Shown: positions 21,403 through 30,559, numbered from the stretch's first letter. The stretch is DNA of 64,000 nucleotides from Thermus caldilimi (GCF_004684245.1 NZ_CP038452.1:744001-808000); one strand, 5' to 3'. The notes: a model not told the origin generated them from the sequence alone. Program-made: numbers and translations.

Positions 21403-22391
21403 CGGGGTACTACGGGTTTAAAAACGCCGGGGACGAGGCCATCCTCGAGGCCATCGCCCGGGAGCTGAAGGCCCGGGGACACCAGATTCTGGCCCTTTCC
21501 GGCGATCCTAAACAGACCGCCAAGGAGCACGGGATCCGGGCCGCCCATCGTCTAAACCCCTTGGCCCTTCTCCGGGCGGACCTCTGGCTTCTGGGGGGCG
21601 GAGGGCTTTTGCAGGATGCCACCAGCTCCCTAAGCCTTCTTTACTACCTGTCCGTGCTCCGGGCTGCCCGCTTCTTCCGCAAGAGGGTGGTGGTATTCAA
21701 CCAGTCCCTCGGCCCCCTCACCCCCTGGGGGGAAAAGCAGGTGAAACGGGCCTTGCGAGGCGTGCCCATAATCCTTCGCGACCAAGATTCCTGGGAATAC
21801 GCCAAGAATCTGGGCCTTTCCCCCGCCTTGGGTGCCGACCCTGCTCTCCTCCTCACCCCGCCCCCTGTAAAGCGGGAAGAGGACCTGGTCCTCGTCATTC
21901 CCCGGGCTGGGGTGGACCAGGAAGCCCTCACCAACCTCTACATCACCGCCAACCACCTGGTGCACGAGGGAAGAAGGGTGCTGGTCCTCCTCCTCCAGCC
22001 GGGATACGACGACGAGGTCATCGAGATCTTCCGCCTGCACCGGGTGGAGAAGACCGCCGATCCCAGGCGGGTCCTCTACCTGGCAGCCCAGGCAGGATAC
22101 GTGATCTCCATGCGCCTGCACGGCCTCATCCTGGCCGCGGCCGCCGGCACCCCCTTCGCCGCCCTTTCCTACGACCCCAAGGTGGCCGCCTTCGCCAAGG
22201 AAACCGGGGCCTACTACCAGGAGCTCCCCGGCGACCCCATCAAGCTTTCCAAGGCCGCCATGTACGGCCGCTATCCCGACTGGGAAAAGGTGGCGGCCCT
22301 GAAGGAAAGGGCCCGGCAAAGCTTTGACCTGGCCCTGGGGGAGGCCAGCCTGGTCAAAAAGACCCACGGACGCGGTTCAAGCGGCCCCTAA
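21387..22391 (+). CDS. csaB: polysaccharide pyruvyl transferase CsaB
   Basis: A 334-residue enzyme that adds pyruvate ketals to secondary cell-wall polymer, creating the ligand for SLH domains of S-layer proteins; this role is described in Thermus. The N-terminus MVVGVAGYYGFKNAGDEAIL, the glycine-rich DLWLLGGGGLLQD and the late VISMRLHGLILAAAAGTPF are family hallmarks. The ATG at 21387 follows AAGGAGG. The open frame extends upstream inside DUF5693 but is a shadow there. Its 3' end overlaps the convergent gene by 38 nt. Confidence 0.93.
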
Positions 22392-23463
22392 GCCCCTGGG
22401 CGAAGGTCTCGAGGTCGGAAAGCGCTTCCTCCACCCCCTGCCTCAGTAGAAATTCCCCCGGGGAAAGGCGCTTGAGCACCAGGAAGGGCGGCTGGGAGAG
22501 CACCTCCACCCCCTGCCGCACCACCTCGGGGATGAGGCCTTCCTCCAGGGCCTCCGCCTCCAGGTCCGCCAGCCAAAACACCTCCCCCATGGACTTGCGG
22601 GAAAGCAAAAGGAGGAAGGCGGCAAAGGCCCCGCGCTCGGAAAGCTCGGCCACCAGCCGGTCCTCCAGGGACTCCACCGCCTCGAGGTCCACAAAACCTT
22701 CCCGAAGAAGGTCCTCCAGGTCCAAAGGCGAAAGGGGAAAGCGGGCTTTAAGGCGCACCAGGCGGCTCACCGCCTCCGGGGAAAGGTATCCCACTCCCTC
22801 CGGCACCCCTTCCTTCTGGGATTCCGGCGCCAGGATGGCCACGTACGCCCCCTGCTGGCGGTAGGACTTGAGCAAGCTGGGCTCCCCTTCCCCCAGGCGC
22901 AGCAGCACCAGAAGCACTTGGCGGCGCCCCAAGGGGGCTTTGTACACCCAAGGCGGGCCACCCTCCAGGAGGAAGCCAAGCCGCCTCAAGTCCTCGGTAA
23001 CCCCAGGGGGCTCCAAGGCCCTTTGCGGCTCGTTGGGGAAAAGCACCTCCTTGGGATAGGGTGTCACCCGCACCCGCCGCTTCTCCGGCTTGGGATCCCC
23101 TGCCTCCTTGGCTTCTTTTCCGGAAGCAGTCGGCCTCGCCTCCCGCCTCTCGGGCTGGGCAGGCTCCCTGGACTCCGTCTGCCCGATCCGGGGGAGGCCC
23201 CTAGGGGTGGCCTTGAGCTCCACCTCCTCCCCGCGGAAGTGGAGAAGGATGGTCTCGTTCACGGCAAGGCGGCGCTTTTGATAGTAGGGTAGAAGCCCCC
23301 GCACCACCCCCTGTTTCCAGTCCACCTCCACCTCGTACACCTCCCCATCCTCGTCCACGAAGCGCACCCGCTCCTTGCCGAGGAGGTGCTGGCGGAGGGA
23401 GACGGTTAGGGCCATGGTGCCCGTTTGGATACAGGTGCTGGTCAACACATAACGTGCGGTCAT
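22354..23463 (-). CDS. uncharacterised 369-residue protein
   Basis: I do not recognise the family with certainty. Residues 1-85 form a beta-rich domain (LTVSLRQHLLGKERVRFVDEDG, LAVNETILLHFRGEEVELKATPRGL). A charged proline-rich linker (about 90-145) follows. A C-terminal region from about 160 resembles a nuclease-like or sensor fold (EDLRRLGFLLEGG, RQVLLVLLRLG, AYVAILAPE) and ends with a helical segment rich in Leu and Glu. The ATG at 23463 follows AGGTGAT. The gene lies 1 nt after the exonuclease gene in a miaA-gatA-exonuclease operon, so a link to nucleic acids is possible. Confidence 0.75.
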   Translation of the reverse strand: MTARYVLTSTCIQTGTMALTVSLRQHLLGKERVRFVDEDGEVYEVEVDWKQGVVRGLLPYYQKRRLAVNETILLHFRGEEVELKATPRGLPRIGQTESREPAQPERREARPTASGKEAKEAGDPKPEKRRVRVTPYPKEVLFPNEPQRALEPPGVTEDLRRLGFLLEGGPPWVYKAPLGRRQVLLVLLRLGEGEPSLLKSYRQQGAYVAILAPESQKEGVPEGVGYLSPEAVSRLVRLKARFPLSPLDLEDLLREGFVDLEAVESLEDRLVAELSERGAFAAFLLLLSRKSMGEVFWLADLEAEALEEGLIPEVVRQGVEVLSQPPFLVLKRLSPGEFLLRQGVEEALSDLETFAQGLRGRLNRVRGSF

Positions 23464-23464
23464 A

Positions 23465-24208
23465 TCACCTCCCGAGGTCCACCAAGGGACGGGGAATCCC
23501 TGAAGTGAGCATATAATACACCTCGTAGGCCACGGCAAGGGTGCGCTCCACATCCCTAAGGGCCCGGTGGGCTTCCCTGGGAGGAAGCTCCAGGACCTGG
23601 GAAAGAGCGTCCAGGCCGTAGCGCCTGAGGCCAGGCATGGCCCTTTTGGCCAGGCGGATGGTGTCCACCACCGGGTTCTCCAGGAAATAGCCCATGCCCT
23701 CAAGGGCGGGCCGCAGAAACCCCAGGTCAAAGCTGGCGTTTTGGATGACCAAGGTGGCCCCCCGCAAGAGGGGGTAAGCCTTCTCCAGAACCTCCTCGAG
23801 GGGAGGAGCCCCCTCCAGCTCCCAAGCGCGAATCCCCGTGAGCCTCTCGATAAAGGGGCTGGGAGGGCGGCTTGGGCGCACCAGGCTCTGAAAGCTTTGG
23901 CGCTCTCCCCGCCCCAGCCGCACCAAGCCCACTTCGATCACCTCGTTGAGGCCGGGGGAAAGCCCGGTGGTTTCCAGGTCCAAGACCACCACCGCCTCCC
24001 CGGGATGGGGGAAAGGGTAGTGCCACTCCCAAAGCTCCACCTCCTCCCCCAAGCGGAAGCGCCCGTCCAGCAGGGGCCGCACCACGGGCTCCACCGGACC
24101 CCTTAGCCCCAGGGCCTCCCCCAGGGCGGGAAAAGGTAAAGGCCTGCCCTCGGCCCTAAGCCTTCGGGCCAGGCGGGTGGCCAGGCGGTGGCGAAAGAAA
24201 GCCTCCAC
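23465..24208 (-). CDS. DEDDh 3'-5' exonuclease (DnaQ/epsilon-like)
   Basis: A 247-residue exonuclease. The DEDDh residues are visible: VVLDLETTGL (Asp and Glu, near residue 75), NASFDLGFL (Asp, near 158) and HRALRDVERT (His and Asp, near 214). A helical N-terminal extension of about 65 residues precedes the nuclease domain. It could be a proofreading subunit or a stand-alone DNA or RNA trimming enzyme. Its start overlaps the gatA stop by one base. Confidence 0.9.
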   Translation of the reverse strand: MEAFFRHRLATRLARRLRAEGRPLPFPALGEALGLRGPVEPVVRPLLDGRFRLGEEVELWEWHYPFPHPGEAVVVLDLETTGLSPGLNEVIEVGLVRLGRGERQSFQSLVRPSRPPSPFIERLTGIRAWELEGAPPLEEVLEKAYPLLRGATLVIQNASFDLGFLRPALEGMGYFLENPVVDTIRLAKRAMPGLRRYGLDALSQVLELPPREAHRALRDVERTLAVAYEVYYMLTSGIPRPLVDLGR

Positions 24209-25623
24209 TACAAAGCCTCGCCCAAAGGGGTACGGAGGAAAGCCCGGTCGGTAGCCTCCTCAAAAGCCAAGGCCGCCCGCAGGAGGAGTTCATCCCTCCC
24301 CCAGGGAGCGAAAAGCTGAAGGCCCACGGGGAGGCCGTCCTCAAAGCCGGCGGGGAGGGATAGGGCGGGAAGGCCCGCCAGGTTAGCCCCCACGGTGTAG
24401 AGGTCCTCCCGGTACATGGCCAAGGGATCGGGCCTGCCTCCCAGGGGAAAGGCGGGATGGGGGGTGGTGGGGAGGAGGAAGAGGTCCACCTCCTGGAAAA
24501 GGGCCCGGGCCTCCGCCTTAAGCCGCCTGCGGAAGGCCTGGGCCCGGCCGTAATAGGCCTCGTAGTACCCGCTGGAGAGCACAAAGGTGCCCACCAGGAT
24601 GCGGCGTTTCACCTCGAGACCCAATCGGGCCCGCGTCTCCTCCACCACCCGCCATAGCTCTTCCCCTTCGGCCCGATAGCCGAAAAGGGTCCCGTCGTAA
24701 CGGGCCAGGTTGGAGCTGGCCTCCGCAGGGGCCAGGATGTAGTAGGCGTTTAGGGCCAGGGGCAAGGAAGGCCAGGACACCTCCTTCACCTGAAGGCCAA
24801 GCCCCCGGAAAACCTTCAAGGCCTGCCGCAAAGCCTCCTCCACCCCGGGGCTATTCCCGGAAAGGGCCTCCCGCACCACCCCAAGCCGCAAGGAGGGCAG
24901 GGGCTCCGCCAGGGCCTCCTGAAACCGGGGCTTCAGGTCCAGGCTGGTGGCGTCCAGGGGATCGGGACCGGAGATGGCGTCCATGACCAGGGCAAGATCT
25001 CGCACCGAGCGGGCCATGGGGCCGATTTGGTCCAGGCTCGAGGCGTAAGCGATAAGGCCATAGCGGCTTACCCGGCCATAGGTGGGCTTAAGACCATAGA
25101 TCCCACAGAAGGCCGCAGGCTGGCGCACGCTTCCCCCGGTATCCGACCCCAAGGCCACAGGCGCCAGATCCGCCGCCACCGCCACCGCGCTTCCCCCGCT
25201 AGACCCCCCGGGCACCCGGGTGGGGTCGAAGGGATTCCGGCTGGGGAAAAAGGCGGAGTGCTCGGTGGAGGAACCCATCCCAAACTCGTCCAGGTTGGTC
25301 TTGCCTATGACCAGGGCGCCAAGGGCCTTTAGCCGGGCCACCGCCGTGGCCTCGTAAGGGGGCAGGAAACCCTGCAAAAGCCGGCTTCCCGCCGTGGTAG
25401 GGATGCCCTTGGTGACGATGTTGTCCTTAACGGCCACAACAAGCCCCGCAAGGGGAAGGGAAGGGTCCAGGGAACGGGCCTCCTCCAGCACCCCCTGGTT
25501 TACCGTGAGGAAGGCTCCAAGGCCTGGGTCCAAGGAGCGGATCCGCTCCAGGTAAACCTGGGCCACCTCCAGGGGAGATATCTCCCCTTGCGCCACCTTG
25601 GCGCGGATCTCGTGGGCCAACAT
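24208..25623 (-). CDS. gatA: Asp-tRNA(Asn)/Glu-tRNA(Gln) amidotransferase subunit A
   Basis: A 471-residue amidase-signature enzyme that frees ammonia from glutamine for tRNA-dependent amidation. The catalytic triad is clear: lysine in [11 protein letters not shown], cis-serine in [10 protein letters not shown] and nucleophile serine in [13 protein letters not shown]. The ATG at 25623 (MLAHEIRAK) is preferred over the longer frame from 25653. gatB and gatC are not adjacent, as is common in Thermus. The start lies 7 nt after miaA ends. Confidence 0.95.
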   Translation of the reverse strand: MLAHEIRAKVAQGEISPLEVAQVYLERIRSLDPGLGAFLTVNQGVLEEARSLDPSLPLAGLVVAVKDNIVTKGIPTTAGSRLLQGFLPPYEATAVARLKALGALVIGKTNLDEFGMGSSTEHSAFFPSRNPFDPTRVPGGSSGGSAVAVAADLAPVALGSDTGGSVRQPAAFCGIYGLKPTYGRVSRYGLIAYASSLDQIGPMARSVRDLALVMDAISGPDPLDATSLDLKPRFQEALAEPLPSLRLGVVREALSGNSPGVEEALRQALKVFRGLGLQVKEVSWPSLPLALNAYYILAPAEASSNLARYDGTLFGYRAEGEELWRVVEETRARLGLEVKRRILVGTFVLSSGYYEAYYGRAQAFRRRLKAEARALFQEVDLFLLPTTPHPAFPLGGRPDPLAMYREDLYTVGANLAGLPALSLPAGFEDGLPVGLQLFAPWGRDELLLRAALAFEEATDRAFLRTPLGEAL

Positions 25624-25630
25624 GCCCCTA

Positions 25631-26539
25631 CTATAGCCCGAAGTGGAGATCAAGCCAGTCCCGAAAGCCCGGGTAAGCCTCCTCCCCTCCCCTCGGCAAA
25701 TAGGTGACGTCCCCGGGTTCGTGACGGAACCACGTGTACTGCCTTTTGGCGTAGGCCTTCACCGCCCGGATATCCCGGGCCAGGGCTTCCTCCAGGCTGT
25801 ACGCACCCTGGAGGTATCCCACCACCTCCTTGTAGCCGATGGCCTGAAGGGCGGTGGGCATGGCGGGGTACCGCTCCAACAGGCGCTTCACCTCCTCCAC
25901 CAGACCCTGGGCGAACTGGCGCCTGGCCCTTTCCTCCAGCTTGGAAAAAAGCCAGGTGCGCTCGGGCCAGAGAACCAGTTTCCTGTAGGCAAACCGGGGC
26001 GAGCGAAGGGGAAAGCGGGCAGGAGGCGTTCCCGTGCGCCTTACCACCTCCAAGGCCCGCACCAGCCTCCTGGGGTTCCTATCCACCCGCAGGGCATCCT
26101 CCGGGCTAACCCTGGAAAGCTCGGCCAACAGGGCCTCAAGACCCCTTTCCTCGAGCTCCCGCCAAAGGGCCTCTTGGACCTCTGGATCGGGCGGAGGCAG
26201 GGTGGGAAGCCCCTGGGAAAGAGCCCGGATGTAGTACCCCGTACCCCCAACCACCAAAGGTACCTTCCCCCGAGCCAAAATATCGGCGATGGCTGCCTCC
26301 GCCAGCTCCACCCAGCGCACCACGCTCAGGGCCTCGGAGGGCTCCAGGATGTCCACCAGGTGGTGGGGAACCCTTTGCCTTTCCTCCGGACTGGGCTTGT
26401 CCGTGCCGATGTCTAGGCCCCGATAGACCATGGTGGCGTCGGCGGAAACCGCCTCGAGGGGAAGCTCCTCCCCAAGCCTCAAGGCCAGGAGGGTCTTCCC
26501 GCTCCCCGTGGGGCCCGCCAGGACCGGGATCGCCTCCAC
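25631..26539 (-). CDS. miaA: tRNA dimethylallyltransferase MiaA
   Basis: A 302-residue enzyme that adds dimethylallyl to A37 of tRNAs reading UNN codons. It has the P-loop GPTGSGKT (residues 9-16), [20 protein letters not shown], the [12 protein letters not shown] loop, [14 protein letters not shown] and the C-terminal [11 protein letters not shown] and [10 protein letters not shown]. The start is GTG. It is the first gene of the miaA-gatA-exonuclease-unknown operon and is divergent from hsp20. Confidence 0.95.
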   Translation of the reverse strand: MEAIPVLAGPTGSGKTLLALRLGEELPLEAVSADATMVYRGLDIGTDKPSPEERQRVPHHLVDILEPSEALSVVRWVELAEAAIADILARGKVPLVVGGTGYYIRALSQGLPTLPPPDPEVQEALWRELEERGLEALLAELSRVSPEDALRVDRNPRRLVRALEVVRRTGTPPARFPLRSPRFAYRKLVLWPERTWLFSKLEERARRQFAQGLVEEVKRLLERYPAMPTALQAIGYKEVVGYLQGAYSLEEALARDIRAVKAYAKRQYTWFRHEPGDVTYLPRGGEEAYPGFRDWLDLHFGL

Positions 26540-26545
26540 ATCCCT

Positions 26546-26552
26546 TATGCTA
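26546..26552. promoter_or_regulatory. overlapping -10 boxes between miaA and hsp20
   Basis: Only 18 bp separate the two divergent starts. TATGCT (26546-26551, plus) lies 6 nt before the hsp20 ATG, and TAGCAT (26547-26552, minus) lies 7 nt before the miaA GTG. Both transcripts would be leaderless. No strong -35 elements were found. Confidence 0.35.
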
Positions 26553-26557
26553 AGGGC

Positions 26558-26965
26558 ATGCTGGAGCGCCTAGACCGCCTGGAGACCCTACGCAAGCTGA
26601 AAGAGCTACAGGAGCGCATCGCCGAGCTGGCCTACCAGCTCACGGGGGAGGAACCCGCCGCCTGGACCCCCAAGGTGGACCTCCTCGAGGAGGAGGACCA
26701 CTACGTCCTCCTCGTGGACCTCCCTGGGGTACGCCCCGAGGATTTGGAGCTTCTGGAGGAGGGAAGCCGCATCATCCTGGCCGGGATCCGCCATCCCCTA
26801 CCTGGGGTCTACCTCCTGGAGGAACGGCCCATGGGCACCTTCCGCCGCACCCTGGACCTGCCCGGCCCCATCGAGGAGGGTAGCGCCCAGGCAAGTCTGC
26901 GCCAGGGGGTGCTGGAGGTACGGTTCAAGAAGCGCAAAGGGGCTCCCCTGCCCCTCTCTCAGTAA
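26558..26965 (+). CDS. Hsp20/alpha-crystallin small heat-shock protein
   Basis: A 135-residue chaperone. A helical N-terminal arm (about 40 residues, [16 protein letters not shown]) precedes the alpha-crystallin domain ([27 protein letters not shown] ... [16 protein letters not shown]...GVLEVRFKK). The C-terminal tail lacks a clear IxI motif, which is unusual and may limit oligomer size. It is divergent from miaA, and its end overlaps the tdk end by 7 nt. Confidence 0.9.
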   Translation: MLERLDRLETLRKLKELQERIAELAYQLTGEEPAAWTPKVDLLEEEDHYVLLVDLPGVRPEDLELLEEGSRIILAGIRHPLPGVYLLEERPMGTFRRTLDLPGPIEEGSAQASLRQGVLEVRFKKRKGAPLPLSQ

Positions 26966-27537
26966 CGAACCTGGTGGCAGGCTCGGCAACGGGGCTCGTA
27001 GTGCTCCTTGGCCCCCACCAGGATCACGGGGTCCGTGTAGCGGGCGGGCTTTCCGTTTACCAGGCGCTGCGTGCGGGTGGCAGGAGCCCCGCACTGGGCG
27101 CAGATGGCCGTAAGCTTTTCCACGAACTCCGCCCGGGCCAAAAGCTCCGGCATGAGGCCGAAGGGCTCACCCCGGAAGTCCAGATCCAGCCCTGCCAGGA
27201 TCACCCGCACTCCCTGGCGGGCCAGATCCTCTGCCAAGGGGAGAAGGCCAGCATCCAAAAACTGGACCTCGTCCACCGCCACCACCTGGGGCAAGGAGGA
27301 TAGGTACGCTTCGATTTCCCTGGCCTCGCCAACCGGGATAGCCTCCACCCGCTGGCCGTCGTGGCTCACCACCTGGCTTTCGTGGTACCGGGTGTCCAGC
27401 CGGGGCTTGAACACCAAAACCCGTTGCCGGGCGATGAGGGCCCGCTTGACCCTGCGGATGAGTTCCTCGCTCTTGCCCGAGAACATGGGCCCGGTGATAA
27501 CCTCAATCCAACCTTGACGATGCAGTACCGGGGGCAT
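26959..27537 (-). CDS. tdk: thymidine kinase
   Basis: A 192-residue type II thymidine kinase of pyrimidine salvage. It has P-loop TGPMFSGKS near residue 15, the lid region [12 protein letters not shown], the Walker B-like [11 protein letters not shown] and zinc-binding cysteines (CAQCGAPA and CRACH). The ATG at 27537 ([13 protein letters not shown]) is chosen; the open frame upstream is non-homologous and crosses into the IS. In related genomes tdk lies near rpmE. Here an IS copy separates them. Confidence 0.95.
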   Translation of the reverse strand: MPPVLHRQGWIEVITGPMFSGKSEELIRRVKRALIARQRVLVFKPRLDTRYHESQVVSHDGQRVEAIPVGEAREIEAYLSSLPQVVAVDEVQFLDAGLLPLAEDLARQGVRVILAGLDLDFRGEPFGLMPELLARAEFVEKLTAICAQCGAPATRTQRLVNGKPARYTDPVILVGAKEHYEPRCRACHQVRY

Positions 27538-27566
27538 CCTGGCCCAGATTCTACCCGGGCATAGGG

Positions 27567-27662
27567 TATACTTTCTCCAAAATGGCGGCCTTGGACCGGG
27601 TTCGGAGGATGCTGGAGGAAGGCTCTGAGGGGGAGGCCCTGGCCCACGCTTATGACGGGTAG
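27567..27662 (+). CDS. possible 26-residue ORF next to IS copy 1
   Basis: TATACT (27567-27572) is followed 9 nt later by ATG (27582) and a 26-codon frame ending at TAG (27660-27662): [20 protein letters not shown] and six further residues. The box-to-start spacing fits a leaderless gene. The ORF ends 15 nt before the IS target duplication, so the IS did not cut it. Function is unknown, and it may be chance. The coding part is 27582-27662. Confidence 0.25.
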   Translation, partial: YTFSKMAALDRVRRMLEEGSEGEALAHAYDG

Positions 27663-27681
27663 CTAGCGGAGGGAGCGATAT

Positions 27682-28887
27682 CTCAAAACTTGCACTTATC
27701 CACCCCCCGCATACCCATGCGCCAGGGGACCACTTGAAAAGGGCCGCCGGGTTCCCTTCGGATGAAGGGTGCCATGACCCAAACGGCCCATTCTCTACTC
27801 TGGACCCTCCTGGCCCTCCTGCCAACCCCCCACCTCCGCGAATCCCTCAAAGCGCTTCTTCTCCTCCTTCTCACCGGCCACGGCAAGGCCAGGCCCCAGC
27901 ACAGCAAGACCAAGTCCCCTTCCGCCCTCTCCCGCTTCCTCAACCGCTATCCCTGGCCCACCCGCGCCCTCATCCGCCTGGCTCGCAAGAAGGCCCAGGA
28001 AACCCTCCACCGGGCCAGGCCCAGGCGGGGGCCCAAGCCCAGGCTCCTGGTGGTCCTGGACCTGGTCACCCTGGAGAAGCGGGGCCTCTTCCCCGCCTTG
28101 CCCCTCTCCTTTTTCCACGGCAAGTGGGGGCTCCACCTGGTGGTGCTCTATCTGGTGCTGGGAGAGCTGCGCATCCCCTGGGCCTACCGGGTGTGGCGGG
28201 GGAAGGGGGAGAAGGCCCTTTCCCTCCTTGCCCTGCGTCTTCTGGCCTCCCTGCCCCCCTGGATGCGCAAGTCCTTCCACCTTCGGGTGGTGGCCGATGC
28301 TGCCTTCGGCACCGCCCGGTTTCTTGTGGGGGTGCGGGGGTTGGGTCTGGAAGCGGTGGTGGGGATGCGGCGGGACCGAAAGACGCGGGAGGGGCTTCCC
28401 CTCTTTGGGCTCAGACGGCAGGGGAGTCGGGTGCATCTGCGGGGACTTCCCTTTCCCGTGTGGGTGAGCTGGTACCGCTATCCCTTACCCGGGGGAGGGT
28501 GGGAGTGGCGGTACGTGGTGGCCACCTTTCCTGCGGGGCCACGGACTGTGCTGGTGTGGGGGCGGCGGCGGTTTACCATTGAGCACTTCTTCCGCACGGT
28601 AAAGAGCGAGTTTTCCCTGGGGCGTTTTGGGCAGCGGACGGCCTTGGGGGTGCATCGGTTTCTGGTGCTGTCCTTCCTGGCTTACCTGCTGGCCCACTGG
28701 GTGAGGCTAGCTCCAGACGGGAGAGGTCTTTCTTGGCGGGAGGCTGGGTGGGCAGCGGCGCGCCTGCTGCTGCCGGAGGTGGTCTTGCGGGTCCTCATGG
28801 CCGAGCTGGGAGCTTTGGGTCTTTGGCCCCCGCCTGCGGGGGGAAGGGGGTGTTCATGCAGGGTATTCGGGAGGTGCAAGTTTTGAG
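27682..28887 (+). mobile_element. insertion sequence, copy 1 (1206 bp)
   Basis: Ends are perfect 14-bp inverted repeats, CTCAAAACTTGCAC at the left and its complement at the right. It is flanked by the 4-bp direct repeat ATAT (27678-27681 and 28888-28891), a target duplication. It carries a single transposase gene and is nearly identical to the copy at 62076-63281. It sits in the gap between tdk and rpmE. Confidence 0.95.
27762..28886 (+). CDS. DDE transposase (IS4-superfamily, IS701-like), copy 1
   Basis: A 374-residue transposase. Candidate catalytic residues are D100 ([14 protein letters not shown]), D179 (VVADAAFG) and E283 ([15 protein letters not shown]), in the DDE order. The YREK-like helix around E283 and the 4-bp target duplication suggest an IS701-like group within the IS4 superfamily, but the family is not proven. 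The stop codon TGA lies inside the right terminal repeat. Only a few residues differ from copy 2 (for example TQTAHS versus HQTAQA near the start). Confidence 0.9.
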   Translation: MKGAMTQTAHSLLWTLLALLPTPHLRESLKALLLLLLTGHGKARPQHSKTKSPSALSRFLNRYPWPTRALIRLARKKAQETLHRARPRRGPKPRLLVVLDLVTLEKRGLFPALPLSFFHGKWGLHLVVLYLVLGELRIPWAYRVWRGKGEKALSLLALRLLASLPPWMRKSFHLRVVADAAFGTARFLVGVRGLGLEAVVGMRRDRKTREGLPLFGLRRQGSRVHLRGLPFPVWVSWYRYPLPGGGWEWRYVVATFPAGPRTVLVWGRRRFTIEHFFRTVKSEFSLGRFGQRTALGVHRFLVLSFLAYLLAHWVRLAPDGRGLSWREAGWAAARLLLPEVVLRVLMAELGALGLWPPPAGGRGCSCRVFGRCKF

Positions 28888-29004
28888 ATATTGGAAAAGT
28901 GGGGACGATAAAAGCATACCTGCCCCACCCCCCATAGAAGGGCCGGGAATAAGCCGAAGGGGACCGCCACGGGAAACCCCGTTCCTGACCCCAACCAAAG
29001 AAGC

Positions 29005-29028
29005 GGCGAGGCCCTTTAAGGCCTCGCC
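29005..29028 (-). terminator. terminator of rpmE
   Basis: GGCGAGGCC (29005-29013), loop CTTTAA, GGCCTCGCC (29020-29028): a 9-bp perfect stem. On the minus strand it is followed by CTTCTTTGGTT, a T-rich stretch. It lies 20 nt after the rpmE stop. Confidence 0.75.
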
Positions 29029-29047
29029 GTAGACCAAAAACCTGCCC

Positions 29048-29263
29048 TTACCGTCCCTTGCGGTAAGAATCCCCGTAGCGGCGCTGGAAGCGCTCCACGC
29101 GACCTTCCGTGTCCACAAAGCGCTGCTGCCCCGTGTAGAAGGGGTGGCAGTTGCTGCAAACTTCCACGTGGATCTCCGGACGGGTGGAATAGGTGTGGAT
29201 GACGTTGCCGCAACCGCAGATGATGCGGGCGGGAACCAGCTTGGGGTGGATGCCTTCCTTCAC
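29048..29263 (-). CDS. rpmE: 50S ribosomal protein L31
   Basis: A 71-residue protein of the zinc-containing L31 type. Zinc ligands are in ICGCGN (CxC) and VCSNCHPFYTG (CxxC), and the N-terminus MKEGIHPKLVPARI is typical. The start is GTG, 7 nt after AAAGGAGG. It has its own terminator. Confidence 0.97.
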   Translation of the reverse strand: MKEGIHPKLVPARIICGCGNVIHTYSTRPEIHVEVCSNCHPFYTGQQRFVDTEGRVERFQRRYGDSYRKGR

Positions 29264-29343
29264 GTTTCGCCTCCTTTCGCACGGTCTTGGCCGTGCGCAA
29301 AGCCATCTCTTACTCTACCAGGACCCCAAGGCATCCCGCAACC

Positions 29344-29526
29344 TTAAGGCGGGGGCAGGCGGCGCCACCTGGGGCCGAAGAGGCGGCGGCGTAGCCGCTC
29401 CCAGGCCATCCAGAACACCCCCACCCCCACGCCTAAGACCGCCAGGAGCCAGAGAATCCCCAAAACCCCAAGCCCCACCAGGGCGAAAAAGAGGAGGAGA
29501 AGGGGCAGGTACCAGGGAAGCCTCAC
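29344..29526 (-). CDS. small membrane protein, unknown
   Basis: A 60-residue frame with two adjacent hydrophobic helices (LPLLLLFFALVGLGVLGILWLLAVLGVGVGVFWMAW) and an arginine-rich tail. The start would be GTG at 29526. It is upstream of rpmE on the same strand and divergent from rnpB. The positive tail suggests a cytoplasmic C-terminus. No family recognised. Confidence 0.55.
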   Translation of the reverse strand: MRLPWYLPLLLLFFALVGLGVLGILWLLAVLGVGVGVFWMAWERLRRRLFGPRWRRLPPP

Positions 29527-29529
29527 GCC

Positions 29530-29558
29530 TTCACTTTACTCCCTAGCTGGACTAGAAT
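29530..29558 (+). promoter_or_regulatory. rnpB promoter
   Basis: TTCACT (29530-29535), 17-bp spacer, TAGAAT (29553-29558). It lies 7 nt before the start of the mature RNase P RNA helix, the expected position. Confidence 0.6.
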
Positions 29559-29565
29559 GAAGGAT

Positions 29566-29938
29566 GCCCCAGGACAGGGGGGCGGTCGCGCCCGGGAGCC
29601 GAACCTCCCGGGTGAGGAAAGTCCGGGCACCATAGGGCAGGGTGCCAGCTAACGGCTGGGCGGGGTAACCCGACGGAAAGTGCCACAGAGAAAAGACCGC
29701 CAGCGGCCAGGCCAAGGCCTGGTGCGGGCAAGGGTGAAACGGTGGGGTAAGAGCCCACCGCGCCTCCTGGCAACAGGGGCGGCACGGCAAACCCCACCCG
29801 GTGCAAGGCCCAGTAGAGGGGAAGGGCTTGCCCGGCCCGCCACAACCCCTGGGATGGACCGCTTGAGGCCGGCGGCGACGCCGGTCCCAGAGAGATGACC
29901 GCCGAAAACAGAACCCGGCTTACGCCCTGTCCTGGGGC
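29566..29938 (+). ncRNA. rnpB: RNase P RNA
   Basis: The ends pair as helix P1: GCCCCAGGACAGGG at the 5' end with CCCTGTCCTGGGGC at the 3' end. Conserved regions of bacterial type A RNase P RNA are visible, including GAGGAAAGTCCGGGC near the 5' side, GGGTGAAACGGTGGGGTAAGAGCCCACCG in the middle and AGAGAGATGACCGCC...ACAGAACCCGGCTTA near the 3' side. It is the catalytic RNA for tRNA 5' maturation. Exact ends could shift by a few bases. A strong terminator follows immediately. Confidence 0.97.
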
Positions 29939-29939
29939 T

Positions 29940-29965
29940 CCCCAAGCTTCGGCTTGGGGTTTTTC
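29940..29965 (+). terminator. intrinsic terminator of rnpB
   Basis: CCCCAAGC, loop TTCG, GCTTGGGG, then TTTTTC. This is a textbook Rho-independent terminator with a stable tetraloop, and it separates rnpB from the dcw cluster. Confidence 0.95.
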
Positions 29966-29977
29966 TTTGCATCCGGG

Positions 29978-30040
29978 GTGGGAAATGTGTGGGATGTAGG
30001 TGGGAGGTAGTGGAAAACTGTGGGGAATCCGTGCTATACT
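29978..30040 (+). promoter_or_regulatory. MraZ-box array and dcw promoter
   Basis: Five GTGGGA-type hexamers in the same direction begin at 29978, 29989, 30000, 30010 (GTGGAA) and 30020 (GTGGGG), a 10-11 bp period. MraZ is known to bind such direct repeats upstream of its own gene. They overlap the -35 zone of a promoter whose -10 is TATACT (30035-30040), so MraZ binding should repress the cluster. Confidence 0.8.
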
Positions 30041-30107
30041 CCTGGGCAAGAACTCCTCTGCGGGTAAGGCTCCAAACCGGACGCCCAAGCCCAGCCAGCC
30101 CCAGAGG

Positions 30108-30123
30108 GTGGGACCAGGTGGGA
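30108..30123 (+). promoter_or_regulatory. second pair of MraZ-box-like repeats at the mraZ ribosome site
   Basis: GTGGGA occurs at 30108-30113 and 30118-30123, again exactly 10 bp apart, ending one base before the mraZ ATG. They could be an extra MraZ operator downstream of the promoter. The G-rich sequence also lies where a ribosome-binding site is expected. Confidence 0.5.
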
Positions 30124-30124
30124 A

Positions 30125-30559
30125 ATGCCCTTCGGCGAGTACCAGTACAGCCTGGACGACAAGGGGCGGGTGGTGATCCCCGGCCCCTTCCGGGATTTCC
30201 TCGAGGACGGCCTGGTACTCACCCGGGGAATGGAGGGCTGCCTCTACGTCTTTCCCTCGGACCGCTGGCGCAAGATTGAAGAGCAGCTGGTCAACCTTCC
30301 CCTCACCGACGCTCAGGCCCGGGCCTTCGTGCGCTTCTTCTACTCCGGGGCCCACAAAACCCGCATGGACAACGCCTCCCGGGTCCTGATTCCCCCACCC
30401 CTCCGTCAATTCGCAGGTCTTCAGGAGGGTGGGGAGGTGGTGATCGCCGGTGCCCCGGGACGGCTGGAGATCTGGAGCCAGGAACGCTGGTGGAAGACCA
30501 TTGAGGAGATCATGCAAAACCCCCCGGCCCCCGAGGCCCTCAAGGGGCTTATCGGATAG
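30125..30559 (+). CDS. mraZ: transcriptional regulator MraZ
   Basis: A 144-residue protein made of two AbrB-like half-domains, each with the DxKGR-type motif: LDDKGRVVIPGPFRDFL near residue 10 and MDNASRVLIPPPLRQFAGL near residue 81. MraZ forms rings and binds GTGGG repeats before its own gene; such repeats are present here. It is the first gene of the dcw cluster, 6 nt before rsmH. Confidence 0.95.
   Translation: MPFGEYQYSLDDKGRVVIPGPFRDFLEDGLVLTRGMEGCLYVFPSDRWRKIEEQLVNLPLTDAQARAFVRFFYSGAHKTRMDNASRVLIPPPLRQFAGLQEGGEVVIAGAPGRLEIWSQERWWKTIEEIMQNPPAPEALKGLIG

Noticed and set aside
27734-28582. Second 282-residue frame in the IS (also in copy 2)
   Set aside because: It is a low-complexity Pro/Gly frame overlapping the transposase. 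IS elements of this size carry one transposase gene, whose DDE motifs are in the other frame.
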